NCBI RefSeq assembly: GCF_001270495.1
Contig: NZ_LGUR01000221.1
Span: forward strand, 1-64,000
DNA from: Streptomyces viridochromogenes
GTDB taxonomy: Bacteria > Actinomycetota > Actinomycetes > Streptomycetales > Streptomycetaceae
DNA length: 64,000 bases
Direction of reading: 5' to 3'
The position numbers and the translations under genes are program-made. A model generated the notes under the pieces. The model searched no databases, was not told the DNA's origin, and worked only from the letters and a program-made list of their open reading frames with translations. Positions 33,749 to 42,300 of this stretch are shown one piece after another (within the stretch, counting starts at the first letter, position 1; each line of letters opens with the position of its first letter).

Positions 33749-36700
33749 TCAGACCCCGGCCGGCTCCGGCTCGTCCGAAGCCGTACCCGACTCCGATTCC
33801 GACGTCGGCTCGGTCGGGCCCCCCGCCTTCTTCGCCCTCTTCGCCGCCCGCTTCTTCGCCCGGCGCTCCTTGCGGAGCTCCACCATCGCGTACAGCGTCG
33901 GGACGAGGAGCAGGGTCAGCATGGTCGAGGTGATCAGACCGCCGATGACGACCACGGCCAGTGGCTGGGCGATGAAGCCGCCCTCACCGGTGACGCCCAG
34001 GGCCATGGGCAGCAGCGCGAAGATCGTCGCGAGCGCGGTCATCAGGATGGGCCGCAGACGGTGCCGGCCACCCTCGATCACCGCCTCCACGACGCCGTAT
34101 CCCTGCCGCCTGTACTGGTTGATCAGGTCGATCAGCACGATCGCGTTCGTCACCACGATGCCGATCAGCATCAGCATGCCGATCATCGCGGGGACGCCCA
34201 TCGGGGTGCCGGTGGCGACCAGGAGGCCGATCGCGCCGGTCGCCGCGAACGGGATCGACACGAGCAGGATCAGCGGCTGGACGAGCGAGCGGAAGGTCGC
34301 GACCAGCAGCATGAAGACGATCGCGATCGCCGCCAGCATCGCCAGGCCCAGGTTGGCGAACGCCTCGTCCTGGTCCTCGGAGACACCGCCGATCTCGGCC
34401 GTCGCGCCCGCCGGGAGCGTCAGCCCGTCGATCTCGGACTGGAGCTTCGTGCTCACCGCACCCGTGTTGTCGCCGGTCGGCTTCGCGGTGATCGTGGCGG
34501 CGCGCTGACCGTCGATACGGGTCATCGAGACCGGCCCGTCCACCAGCTTCACATCGGCGATGTCGCCCAGCTTCACCGGCCCCAGGGGCAGGTCCTGAAG
34601 CTGCTTCAGGGTCCTCGCCGGCTTGGCCGACTTGATGACGATGTCCCGCTCGGTGTCGTCGAGGGTCGCCTGGGCGGCCGTGTTGCCGCGCACCGCCTGG
34701 GCGACGGCCATCCCGAGGGTCTGGTCGCTGAAGCCCGCCGCGGCCGCCTTGTCGTTGGCCTTCACCGAGATGCGCGGCACGCTCTGCGCCAGGTCGCTGG
34801 TCACGTCCGTGACGTCGTCCAGGCCGGCCACCGCCTCGCGGACCTGCTCGGCCGCCGTGCGCAGGACGTTCCCGTCGGCCGCCTTCACGACGACGCTCAG
34901 GTCCTGGGCGCCGAAGCCGTCACCGGCCGCGATGGTGGTCGTGCCGATGCCGTCGAGCTTCTTCAGGCCCGCCTCGATACGGTCCTGTACGTCCTCGTAC
35001 GACGCCGAGTCCTCCAGCATCACCTGGTACGACGCCTGGTTGGTGTCGGTGCCACCGCCGAAGGCCGCCATGAAGCCGGACGAACCGATCGTGACCTGGT
35101 AGTCCCTCACGCCCTTGGTGCCGGCGAGCAGCTTCTCGACCCTCGTCGCCTGCTCGTCGGTCGCCGCCAGGCTGGTGCCCGGCTTCAACTCCTGCTTGAC
35201 GGTGAGGACTTCCTGCTCGCCCTGGTCGAAGAAGTTCGTCTTCAGCAGCGGCGCCATGCCGAACGTGCCGATGAGGACGACGATCGCGAGCAGCACACTG
35301 GTGAGACGGCGGCGGGTCGCGAACCGCAGGACGGGGACGTACAGGCGCTGGAGCCTGCTCCTCGCCTCCTTCTCCTCTGCCTTGCGGCGCGCCTCATCGG
35401 CGTCCGCCGGGGTGCCCTTCGGGGCGCGCAGGAACCAGTACGACAGCACCGGTACGACCGTCAGCGAGACGAGCAGCGACGCCAGCAGGGCCGCCGTCAC
35501 CGTCAGGCTGAACGAGCCGAACAGCTCGCCCACCATGCCGCCGGTCAGGCCGATCGGCAGGAAGACGGCGACCGTGGTGAGGGTGGAGGAGGTGACCGCC
35601 CCGGCGACCTCGCGGACCGCCTTGAGGATGGCCTCCTCGCGCTCCTCGCCGTAGCCGAGGTGCCGCTTGATGTTCTCCAGGACCACGATCGAGTCGTCGA
35701 CGACACGGCCGATGGCGATGGTCAGCGCGCCGAGCGTCAGCATGTTCAGGGAGAGGTCCCTGGTCCACAGCACGATCAGGGCCAGGACCACCGACAGCGG
35801 GATGGAGACCGCGGTCACCAGCGTGGAGCGGATCGACGCCAGGAAGACCAGGATGATGAGGACCGCGAAGAGCAGGCCGAGGGCGCCTTCCGTGGTCAGG
35901 CCGTCGATGGACTTCTTGACCGCCGGGCCCTGGTCGCTGACGACCGTGACCGTGGCGCCCGTACCGAGGTCCTTGCGCATCTCCGCGAGCTTGTCCCGCA
36001 CCGCGTCCGAGATCGCGACCGCGCTGCCGTCGCGGTCCATGGTGACCGCGACCGCGAGGGACGGCTTGCCGTCCGTGCGCGTGATGGAGTCGGCCGCGGC
36101 CTGCTCCTGCTTGACGGTGGCGACGTCACCGAGGCGGACCGGCTTCTTGGCGGAAGCGGAGGCGGACGCGCCCTCGCCGGTGACCATCAGGTCCTTGATC
36201 TGCTCCAGCGAGGTGAAGCCACCGCCCACCTGGACCGTGCGGTTGCTGCCGTCCTCGTCGAAGGAGCCGGCCGGGACGGTGGCGCCGCCGGCCTGGAGGG
36301 CCTGGGAGAGGGCCGCCGAGGTCAGGCCGGCCTTCGCCAGCTTCGCGTCGTTCGGCGTCACGGTGACCTGGAGGTCGCGTACGCCGTCGACGGTGACCTG
36401 GCCGACGCCGTCGATGTCCTCGAGGTCCGGGACGACCGTCCGGTCGAGCTCGTCGGCCAGGGCCTGCTGGTCCTTGTCGGAGGTGACGGAGAGGACGACG
36501 GTCGGGATGTCGTCCGTGGAACCGGCGATGACCTGCGGGTCCACATCGTCCGGGAGCTGCACGCGGGCGCGGTTGACGGCCTGCTGGACGTCGGCGACCA
36601 GCTGCTGGGTGTCGGGGCCGTAGTCGAAGGACGCCATGATCACGGCGTTGCCCTCGCTCGCGGTGGAGGTGACGCCGGTGATGCCGTCGACGGCTTCGAG

Positions 36701-36913
36701 GCTGTCCTCGATCGGCTCGACGACCTGCTTCTCGACCACGTCCGGTGACGCGCCCTGGTACGGCGCCAGCACGGACACCATGGGCAGTTCGATGGAGGGC
36801 AGCAGTTGCTGCTTGAGCTGAGGTATCGCGATCGCGCCGAAGGCGATGGCGATGATCGACATCAGGCCGATCAGGGCACGTTGGGCGAGGCTGAATCTCG
36901 ACAGCCAGGACAT
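33749..36913 (-). CDS. RND-family efflux permease (HAE1/SwrC-like)
   Basis: A 1054-residue resistance-nodulation-division transporter, the same length as AcrB. Two repeats each have one helix followed by a large periplasmic-type porter domain and then five to six helices. The N-terminus is QRALIGLMSIIAIAFGAIAIPQLKQQLLPSIELP; the TM4-6 region contains LTIAIGRVVDDSIVVLENI and the second half GIVVTNAIVLIDLINQYRRQG. There is no adjacent membrane-fusion or outer-membrane partner, as in Gram-positive SwrC-like proteins. The C-terminal tail is basic and then Ser/Glu rich. It exports drugs or lipids in the family; the substrate here is unknown. Confidence 0.93.
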   Translation of the reverse strand: MSWLSRFSLAQRALIGLMSIIAIAFGAIAIPQLKQQLLPSIELPMVSVLAPYQGASPDVVEKQVVEPIEDSLEAVDGITGVTSTASEGNAVIMASFDYGPDTQQLVADVQQAVNRARVQLPDDVDPQVIAGSTDDIPTVVLSVTSDKDQQALADELDRTVVPDLEDIDGVGQVTVDGVRDLQVTVTPNDAKLAKAGLTSAALSQALQAGGATVPAGSFDEDGSNRTVQVGGGFTSLEQIKDLMVTGEGASASASAKKPVRLGDVATVKQEQAAADSITRTDGKPSLAVAVTMDRDGSAVAISDAVRDKLAEMRKDLGTGATVTVVSDQGPAVKKSIDGLTTEGALGLLFAVLIILVFLASIRSTLVTAVSIPLSVVLALIVLWTRDLSLNMLTLGALTIAIGRVVDDSIVVLENIKRHLGYGEEREEAILKAVREVAGAVTSSTLTTVAVFLPIGLTGGMVGELFGSFSLTVTAALLASLLVSLTVVPVLSYWFLRAPKGTPADADEARRKAEEKEARSRLQRLYVPVLRFATRRRLTSVLLAIVVLIGTFGMAPLLKTNFFDQGEQEVLTVKQELKPGTSLAATDEQATRVEKLLAGTKGVRDYQVTIGSSGFMAAFGGGTDTNQASYQVMLEDSASYEDVQDRIEAGLKKLDGIGTTTIAAGDGFGAQDLSVVVKAADGNVLRTAAEQVREAVAGLDDVTDVTSDLAQSVPRISVKANDKAAAAGFSDQTLGMAVAQAVRGNTAAQATLDDTERDIVIKSAKPARTLKQLQDLPLGPVKLGDIADVKLVDGPVSMTRIDGQRAATITAKPTGDNTGAVSTKLQSEIDGLTLPAGATAEIGGVSEDQDEAFANLGLAMLAAIAIVFMLLVATFRSLVQPLILLVSIPFAATGAIGLLVATGTPMGVPAMIGMLMLIGIVVTNAIVLIDLINQYRRQGYGVVEAVIEGGRHRLRPILMTALATIFALLPMALGVTGEGGFIAQPLAVVVIGGLITSTMLTLLLVPTLYAMVELRKERRAKKRAAKRAKKAGGPTEPTSESESGTASDEPEPAGV

Positions 36914-37056
36914 GGGTCAGGGTCTCTCTTCTGTGAGCGGCAGAAGCGGGAAGCGCCCGCCCTAACACCCTGAGCCATCGGGGAGCCCGGTTTCGTAGAC
37001 CCCAGGTCCATTTCCTTATACGGCGCATACTCCGGCCGCAGTACGCCCGCTCCGGG

Positions 37057-37740
37057 TCACTCCACCCTTGGACGTACCAGGCCGGACTCGTACGCGATCA
37101 CCACGAGCTGGGCCCGGTCGCGGGCACCCAGCTTGGACATGGCCCGGTTGACGTGCGTCTTCACGGTCAACGGGCTGACTTCCAGCCGCTCGGCTATCTC
37201 GTCGTTGGAGTGCCCGCCGGCGACCTGGACCAGGACCTCGCGCTCCCGGCCGGTGAGCGCGTCGAGCCGCTCGGCGCGGGCGGGGTCGCGGTCGTCGTCC
37301 GCGCCGTCGCCCTGGGCGAGGAAACGGGCGATCAGGCCCTTGGTGGCAGCCGGGGAGAGCAGGGCCTCACCGCCGGACGCGACACGGATGGCGCTGAGGA
37401 GTTCGTCGGGTTCGGACCCCTTGCCGAGGAAGCCGGAGGCGCCGGCGCGCAGCGACTGCACGACGTAGTCGTCGACCTCGAACGTGGTCAGGATGACGAC
37501 GCGGACATGTGCCAGGGCCGGGTCGGCACTGATCATGCGGGTCGCGGCGAGGCCGTCGGTGCCGGGCATCCGGATGTCCATCAGGACGACGTCCGCCCGT
37601 TCCTCCTTGGCCAGCCGCACCGCCTCGGCCCCGTCGGAGGCCTCGCCGACGACCTCCATGTCGGGCTCGGAGTCGACCAGCACGCGGAAGGCGCTGCGGA
37701 GGAGGGCCTGGTCGTCGGCGAGCAGGACACGGATGGTCAT
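37057..37740 (-). CDS. NarL/LuxR-family response regulator
   Basis: A 227-residue regulator. Receiver residues are the acidic pair ADDQ near 8-10, phospho-acceptor Asp55 in VVLMDIRMPG, Thr in ILTTFE and Lys in LGKGSEP. The LuxR HTH (about 160-222) starts LTGREREVLVQVAGGHSNDEIAERL. The ATG at 37740 overlaps the stop of the small ORF 37737-37859, and GAGGAC lies upstream. The partner kinase is at 37856-39088. Confidence 0.94.
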   Translation of the reverse strand: MTIRVLLADDQALLRSAFRVLVDSEPDMEVVGEASDGAEAVRLAKEERADVVLMDIRMPGTDGLAATRMISADPALAHVRVVILTTFEVDDYVVQSLRAGASGFLGKGSEPDELLSAIRVASGGEALLSPAATKGLIARFLAQGDGADDDRDPARAERLDALTGREREVLVQVAGGHSNDEIAERLEVSPLTVKTHVNRAMSKLGARDRAQLVVIAYESGLVRPRVE

Positions 37741-37859
37741 GCGGGGGTCCTCGTCTGTCCTGGGGCGTAGGCATCTTCGGTCGTCGTTCCGACGGCCGTC
37801 TCGGCAGTCGTTCCGACGGCCGTCTCGCTGGCCGTCTCGCTGGCCGTCTCGCTGGTCAT
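37737..37859 (-). CDS. Tiny Thr/Ala/Glu repeat ORF between kinase and regulator genes
   Basis: A 40-codon frame encoding MTSETASETASETAV, then two GTT/AET-type repeats and a short tail ending RTPA. Its ATG overlaps the kinase stop as ATGA, and its TGA overlaps the regulator start as ATGA. It therefore joins the two genes without any untranslated gap. The DNA contains three copies of GCCAGCGAGACG and two copies of a GCCGTCGGAACGAC unit. It may be a real coupled micro-peptide, or a repeat spacer that happens to be open; no ribosome binding site is obvious. Confidence 0.4.
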   Translation of the reverse strand: MTSETASETASETAVGTTAETAVGTTTEDAYAPGQTRTPA

Positions 37860-39088
37860 ACGGCGTCTTCCGCGGCGCGGGTGCGGCTCTTGAGCGGCAG
37901 GATCGCATGGACGCGGAAGCCGCCTCCGTAGCGGGGGCCGGTGGTGAGGGTGCCGCGCAGGGCGGTGACGCGTTCGCGCATACCGAGCAGTCCGTGGCCG
38001 CCGCCCTCGCCGGTCTCGTCGTCGCCGGCTCCGTCGTCGAGGATGGTGATCTCGACGTTCGGGCCCACGCGGACGACGCTGACCTCGGCCTTCGCCTCCG
38101 GGCCGGCGTGCTTGCGCACATTGGTGAGGGCTTCCTGGATGACGCGGTAGGCGGCGAGGTCCACGGCGGCGGGGAGCGTGGTGCCCTGGTCCGCGCGGGC
38201 CACCTCCACCTGGAGGCCCGCGCTGCGGAAGGTGCCGGCGAGTTCGTCGAGGCGGTCGAGGCCGGGGGCGGGCTCGGTGGGGGCCTCGGGGTCGCCGGAC
38301 TGCCGGAGCAGGCCCACGGTCGCCCGGAGTTCGTTGAGCGCGGACCGGCTGGCCTCGCGTACGTGCGCCAAGGCCTCCTTGGCCTGGTCGGGCCGCTTGT
38401 CCATGACGTGGGAGGCGACGCCGGCCTGGACGTTGACGAGGGCGATGTGGTGGGCGACGACGTCGTGCAGGTCCCGGGCGATACGGAGGCGTTCCTCGGC
38501 GACGCGGCGGCGGGCCTCCTCCTCACGGGTGCGCTCCGCGCGTTCGGCGCGCTCGCGGATCGCGGCGACGAAGGCGCGGCGGCTGCGGACGGCGTCGCCC
38601 GCGGTGGCGCCGATGCCGGTCCAGGCGAAGATGGCGAGGTTCTCCTGGGCGTACCAGGGCAGGGGCCCGGCGAGCATGGCGGAGCCGGTCAGCACGGTCA
38701 TGGTGAGCAGGCCGACGCGCCAGGTGGTGGGGCGGTCGGTGGTCGAGGCGACGGTGTAGAGAGCGATGACCGCGGACATGGCGACGGGGGCGCGGGGGTC
38801 GCCGGTGACGGACTCGACGACGGAGGCGGCGCCGGTGAGGGCGAGGACCGTCATGGGGGCGCGGCGGCGGAAGACCAGGGCCGCGGCGCCGAGGGTGATG
38901 AGCAGGAGGCTGAGCGCGTCCGGGGTGCGCAGGACCCAGGTGACCTCGTTCTTCCCGTGCGGGTCCACGAACGATCCGGCGACCATGCAGGCGAGTACGC
39001 CGACCGCCAAGGCCGCGTCCAGTGCCATGGGGTGCGCCTTGAGGTGCTGCCGGACACGATTCCCTGCGGGGCTTGGGACGGGGGCCAA
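37856..39088 (-). CDS. Sensor histidine kinase (HisKA_3, NarX/DesK type)
   Basis: A 410-residue membrane kinase. About five hydrophobic helices fill residues 22-165, with a short linker of Arg/Glu heptads (RAERAERTREEEARRR). The phospho-acceptor His208 is in RIARDLHDVVAHH. The ATPase domain has AYRVIQEALTNVRKHA (N box), DDGAGDD and GGHGLLGMRERV. The first possible start is the TTG at 39088 with AAGGAA a few bases upstream; Met21 is an alternative. The signal is unknown; PspA lies just upstream, so envelope stress is a fair guess. Confidence 0.9.
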   Translation of the reverse strand: MAPVPSPAGNRVRQHLKAHPMALDAALAVGVLACMVAGSFVDPHGKNEVTWVLRTPDALSLLLITLGAAALVFRRRAPMTVLALTGAASVVESVTGDPRAPVAMSAVIALYTVASTTDRPTTWRVGLLTMTVLTGSAMLAGPLPWYAQENLAIFAWTGIGATAGDAVRSRRAFVAAIRERAERAERTREEEARRRVAEERLRIARDLHDVVAHHIALVNVQAGVASHVMDKRPDQAKEALAHVREASRSALNELRATVGLLRQSGDPEAPTEPAPGLDRLDELAGTFRSAGLQVEVARADQGTTLPAAVDLAAYRVIQEALTNVRKHAGPEAKAEVSVVRVGPNVEITILDDGAGDDETGEGGGHGLLGMRERVTALRGTLTTGPRYGGGFRVHAILPLKSRTRAAEDAV

Positions 39089-39211
39089 CTGGAGGTTCCT
39101 TGGGTTGTGTGCTGGCGTCGCAGTGGGCGTGGCCTGGGGGCTGCCGCCCTCAGACCCCCGCGTCGGCCCTGAACGGGCCTCGTCCTCAAACGCCGGACGG
39201 GCTGGGTGGGC

Positions 39212-39499
39212 TCACCCCGGGATCAGGCCGTCGTCGCTCAGCAGTTCCCGGACCTCCTCCAGCGTCGCGTCCGGCGACGGGAGGATCAGCTCCGACGGTT
39301 CCAGGGAGTCGTCGGGCAGGGGGTCGCCCAGTTCCCGGACCTTGGAGAGGAGGGCGCCGAGGGTGCGGCGGAAGCCGGGGCCGTCGCCGTTCTCCATTTC
39401 CGTCAGGAGCTCGTCGTCGAGCTTGTTCAGCTCGGGCAGGTGACTGTCGGACAGCTTCACCTGCCCCTCACCCATGATCCGGACGATCATGTCGCCCAT
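39212..39499 (-). CDS. pspAA: PspA-associated protein PspAA
   Basis: A 95-residue protein matching the PspAA family, which partners PspA in Actinobacteria. It starts MIVRIMGEGQVKLSDSHLPELNKLDDELL and ends in an acidic tail with LEEVRELLSDDGLIPG. It follows pspA by 33 bases in the same operon. The start may be Met1 or Met4. Its role in PspA membrane maintenance is inferred from association. Confidence 0.85.
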   Translation of the reverse strand: MGDMIVRIMGEGQVKLSDSHLPELNKLDDELLTEMENGDGPGFRRTLGALLSKVRELGDPLPDDSLEPSELILPSPDATLEEVRELLSDDGLIPG

Positions 39500-39532
39500 C
39501 TCGCCCTCCTCGGCGTGGGCCCCGGCCGTCGG

Positions 39533-40330
39533 CTACTGCTTGTCGAAGCGCGGGGTGTCCTGCGGCTGCTGCTGGGACTGCGACTGGCCGTTGCCGCCCT
39601 CGATCGCCTGCTGGCCAGCCGACGAACCGCCCGCCAGCTCAGCCTTCATGCGCTGCAGTTCCAGCTCTACATCCGTACCACCGGAGAGCCGGTCCAGCTC
39701 GGCCTGGATGTCGTCCTTGTGCATGCCGGACTGGTCGTCCAGGGCGCCGGAGGCAAGGAGTTCGTCGATGGCTCCGGCTCGGGCCTGGAGCTGTGCCGTC
39801 TTGTCCTCGGCACGCTGGATCGCCAGGCCGACGTCGCCCATCTCCTCCGAGATGCCGGAGAACGCCTCGCCGATCCGCGTCTGCGCCTGGGCGGCCGTGT
39901 ACGTGGCCTTGATCGTCTCCTTCTTGGTGCGGAAGGCGTCGACCTTCGCCTGGAGGCGCTGGGCCGCGAGGGTGAGCTTCTCCTCCTCGCCCTGGAGGGT
40001 GGCGTGCTGCGTCTCCAGGTCCGTCACCTGCTGCTGGAGGGCGGCGCGGCGCGACAGCGCCTCGCGGGCCAGGTCCTCGCGGCCGAGCGCGAGCGCCTTG
40101 CGGCCCTGGTCCTCCAGCTTCGACGACTGCTGCTGGAGTTGGTTGAGCTGGAGTTCCAGGCGCTTGCGCGAGGTGGCCACGTCGGCGACGCCGCGGCGGA
40201 CCTTCTGGAGCAGCTCCAGCTGCTTCTGGTACGAGTAATCGAGGGTCTCGCGCGGGTCCTCGGCCCGGTCAAGGGCCTTGTTCGCCTTCGCGCGGAAGAT
40301 CATCCCCATACGCTTCATGACACCGCTCAT
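39533..40330 (-). CDS. pspA: PspA/IM30 family phage shock protein
   Basis: A 265-residue peripheral membrane protein made almost entirely of long coiled coil (about residues 20-220), the ESCRT-III-like fold of PspA/Vipp1. The N-terminal amphipathic helix is MKRMGMIFRAKANKALDRAEDP, and FSGISEEMGDVGLAIQRAEDK lies in the conserved helix hairpin. The C-terminal tail is Gln/Ser rich. It responds to membrane stress. The ATG at 40330 has AAGGGGGC upstream; an inner Met at 40318 is possible. Confidence 0.95.
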   Translation of the reverse strand: MSGVMKRMGMIFRAKANKALDRAEDPRETLDYSYQKQLELLQKVRRGVADVATSRKRLELQLNQLQQQSSKLEDQGRKALALGREDLAREALSRRAALQQQVTDLETQHATLQGEEEKLTLAAQRLQAKVDAFRTKKETIKATYTAAQAQTRIGEAFSGISEEMGDVGLAIQRAEDKTAQLQARAGAIDELLASGALDDQSGMHKDDIQAELDRLSGGTDVELELQRMKAELAGGSSAGQQAIEGGNGQSQSQQQPQDTPRFDKQ

Positions 40331-40500
40331 GGGCTTCGCGCGCCCCCTTCTGACGTCCAGCTCCAGCTCTGCGACAGAACCCACAGTACGGGCCCTGCAT
40401 CCATTGACGCACTGTTCGGGGACGGATGCGCTCATCCCCAAGGACGACTGCTGACGCTCGCGCTCCGGCGTAAGGAGTAGGTGACTCCCGGGTGGCTGAC

Positions 40501-40536
40501 GGGTGGACTCATGGGTGAGCCCACGAGTGTCCACCC
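40501..40536 (+). promoter_or_regulatory. Hairpin in the pspA/DUF3043 divergent spacer
   Basis: GGGTGGAC (40501-40508) pairs with GTCCACCC (40529-40536), and an inner TGGG-TGAG-CCCA extends the stem with a bulge. The 348-base spacer 40331-40678 otherwise holds the pspA leader, and near its end a TACCCT box in front of the GTG at 40679. Confidence 0.35.
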
Positions 40537-40678
40537 GGTGCCGCCCGAGTGCCTCCCCGATGGCCGCCGGACGAACCGTCTGCAACGTCCCCTCTGTCCC
40601 CCTACGACGACTGGTGTTGCCGGATCGTTCCCCGCCGGGCTGCCGTCCATGCCCCGCCACCCCGTACCCTTGGGTTTT

Positions 40679-41278
40679 GTGTTCCGTAGCCGTGCCAAGG
40701 ATGAGAAGGCCCAGGCCGCCGACAAGGCGCCGGTGACCGACTCCACTCAGACCCGCCACCCCGAGGCCCCGAAGGGCCGCCCCACGCCCAAGCGCAGTGA
40801 GGCCCAGACCCAGCGCCGCAGCGTCGCCAACACGCCGACGACGCGCAAGGAGGCCGCCAAGCGCCAGCGCGAGGACCGCCGGGCCGCCCTGGAGAAGCAG
40901 CGCCAGGCGCTGGCCGGGGGCGACGAGCGGTATCTGCCGGCCCGTGACAAGGGTCCGGTCCGCAAGTTCGCGCGTGACTTCATCGACTCGCGCTTCAACG
41001 TCGCGGAGTTCTTCCTCCCGATGGCCGTGGTCATCCTCGTGCTGAGCATGGTGCGCGTGGGCGCCCTGCAGAACATCGCGCTGCTGCTGTGGCTGGTCGT
41101 GATCGTGCTGATCGTGCTCGACTCGTTCGTCACCGGCTTCCGTTTGAAGAAGCGCCTCGCCGAGCGCTTCCCGGACGACAACCGGCGCGGCGCCGTCGCC
41201 TACGCGCTGATGCGCTCGCTCCAGATGCGTCGGCTCCGGCTGCCGAAGCCACAGGTCAAGCGCGGAGAGCGGCCCTGA
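40679..41278 (+). CDS. DUF3043-like membrane protein
   Basis: A 199-residue protein. Residues 1-90 are highly charged (KDEKAQAADKAPVTDS..., RKEAAKRQREDRRAALEKQ), followed by RYLPARDKGPVRKFARDFIDSRFNVAEFFLP and two hydrophobic helices (about 118-136 and 139-158). A basic region ends the protein. This matches DUF3043 proteins of Actinobacteria, whose role is unknown. A TACCCT box lies 8 bases before the GTG without a ribosome binding site, so the transcript may be leaderless. Its stop overlaps the CTG start of the next gene. Confidence 0.85.
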   Translation: MFRSRAKDEKAQAADKAPVTDSTQTRHPEAPKGRPTPKRSEAQTQRRSVANTPTTRKEAAKRQREDRRAALEKQRQALAGGDERYLPARDKGPVRKFARDFIDSRFNVAEFFLPMAVVILVLSMVRVGALQNIALLLWLVVIVLIVLDSFVTGFRLKKRLAERFPDDNRRGAVAYALMRSLQMRRLRLPKPQVKRGERP

Positions 41279-42063
41279 GCGCAACTGCTTTTTCCGGGGG
41301 TGCGGCGGACGCTTGGCTCAGCAAGCTGGGTGGGTTGCGTGATGTCGTACGGCAGGAGCTGGTGGGCCGACAGCTCGACGAGCAGATAGCCGGGCGGTTC
41401 CCCGTCGGGCAGCGGCTGCGCGTGCTCGACGTGGGGATGGGCCAGGGCACGCAGGCACTGCGGTTGGCTCGCGCCGGGCACCAGGTGACCGGTGTCGAGC
41501 AGGACCCGAAGATGATCGCGACGGCCCGCGAGGAGCTCGCCGGTGAGCCGGAGGGGATCCGGGAGCGGGTGCGTATCGTCCAGGGCGACGGGCGCGACAC
41601 CGGCGTCCACTTCCTGCCGGGCAGCTTCGACGTCGTGCTGTGCCACGGCGTGCTGATGTACATCGAGGAGCCCGACCCGCTGCTGGCCGGACTGGCCCGG
41701 ATGCTCGCCCCGGGCGGACTGCTGTCGCTGCTCGTGCGCAACGGCGACGCGCTGGCCATGCGGCCGGGACTGTCCGGGGACTGGGCCGGGACGCTGGCCG
41801 CCTTCGACACCACCGCGTACCGGAACCGCCTGGGCCTCGACGTACGGGCCGACCGGCTGTCCGACCTGACGGCGACACTCGCGGGGATCGCGGCGCCGCT
41901 GCACGCCTGGTACGGGGTGCGGGTCTTCACCGACACGGCGGCCGACGGGACGGAGTTCCCGGCCGACATGGAGGCGTTGCTGGCGGTCGAGGAACGGGCC
42001 GGCAAGACGGACCCCTATCGGAGCGTCGCGGCGTTGCTGCATCTGTGCGGGGTGCGCGGCTGA
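41275..42063 (+). CDS. Class I SAM-dependent methyltransferase, probable CTG start
   Basis: A 262-residue methyltransferase with motif I VLDVGMGQGTQALRLAR, acidic motif VTGVEQD, QGDGRD and FDVVLCHGVLMYIEEPDPLL. The conserved N-terminus (AFSGGAADAWLSKLGGLRDVV) begins well before any in-frame ATG/GTG. The best start is the CTG at 41275, which overlaps the upstream stop as CTGA and has GGAGAG 5 bases before it. The other frame extension upstream lies inside the DUF3043 gene. The family resembles SmtA/CmoM-like methyltransferases; the substrate is unknown. Its stop codon is the first part of a tandem repeat. Confidence 0.85.
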   Translation: MSATAFSGGAADAWLSKLGGLRDVVRQELVGRQLDEQIAGRFPVGQRLRVLDVGMGQGTQALRLARAGHQVTGVEQDPKMIATAREELAGEPEGIRERVRIVQGDGRDTGVHFLPGSFDVVLCHGVLMYIEEPDPLLAGLARMLAPGGLLSLLVRNGDALAMRPGLSGDWAGTLAAFDTTAYRNRLGLDVRADRLSDLTATLAGIAAPLHAWYGVRVFTDTAADGTEFPADMEALLAVEERAGKTDPYRSVAALLHLCGVRG

Positions 42064-42300
42064 GGTCGTGGTCCGTGCGCGGTGCGCGGCTGAGGTCGTG
42101 ATCCGTGCGCGGTGCGCGGCTGAGGTCGTGATCCGTGCGCGGTGCGCGGCTGAGGTCGTGATCCGTGCGCGGTGCGCGGCTTGGTCGTGGTCCGCGCGGA
42201 GTGCGCGGGCTGAGGTCGTGAACCGTGCGGAGTGCGCGGCTGGGTCGTGGTCCGTGCGGAGTGCGCGGGCTGAGGTCGTGAACCGTGCGCGGAGCGCGGG
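42061..42300. repeat. Tandem array of about 30-base repeats
   Basis: Four 30-base units fill 42061-42180; units 2-4 are identical and unit 1 differs at one base. Each reads TGAGGTCGTG, then A/G-TCCGTGCGC, then GGTGCGCGGC. Four more degenerate units (29-31 bases) follow to 42300, with GGAGTGCGCGG in place of GGTGCGCGG. The array begins at the methyltransferase TGA, and the end of that gene (GGGGTGCGCGGC) is itself the last part of a unit. Confidence 0.95.
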
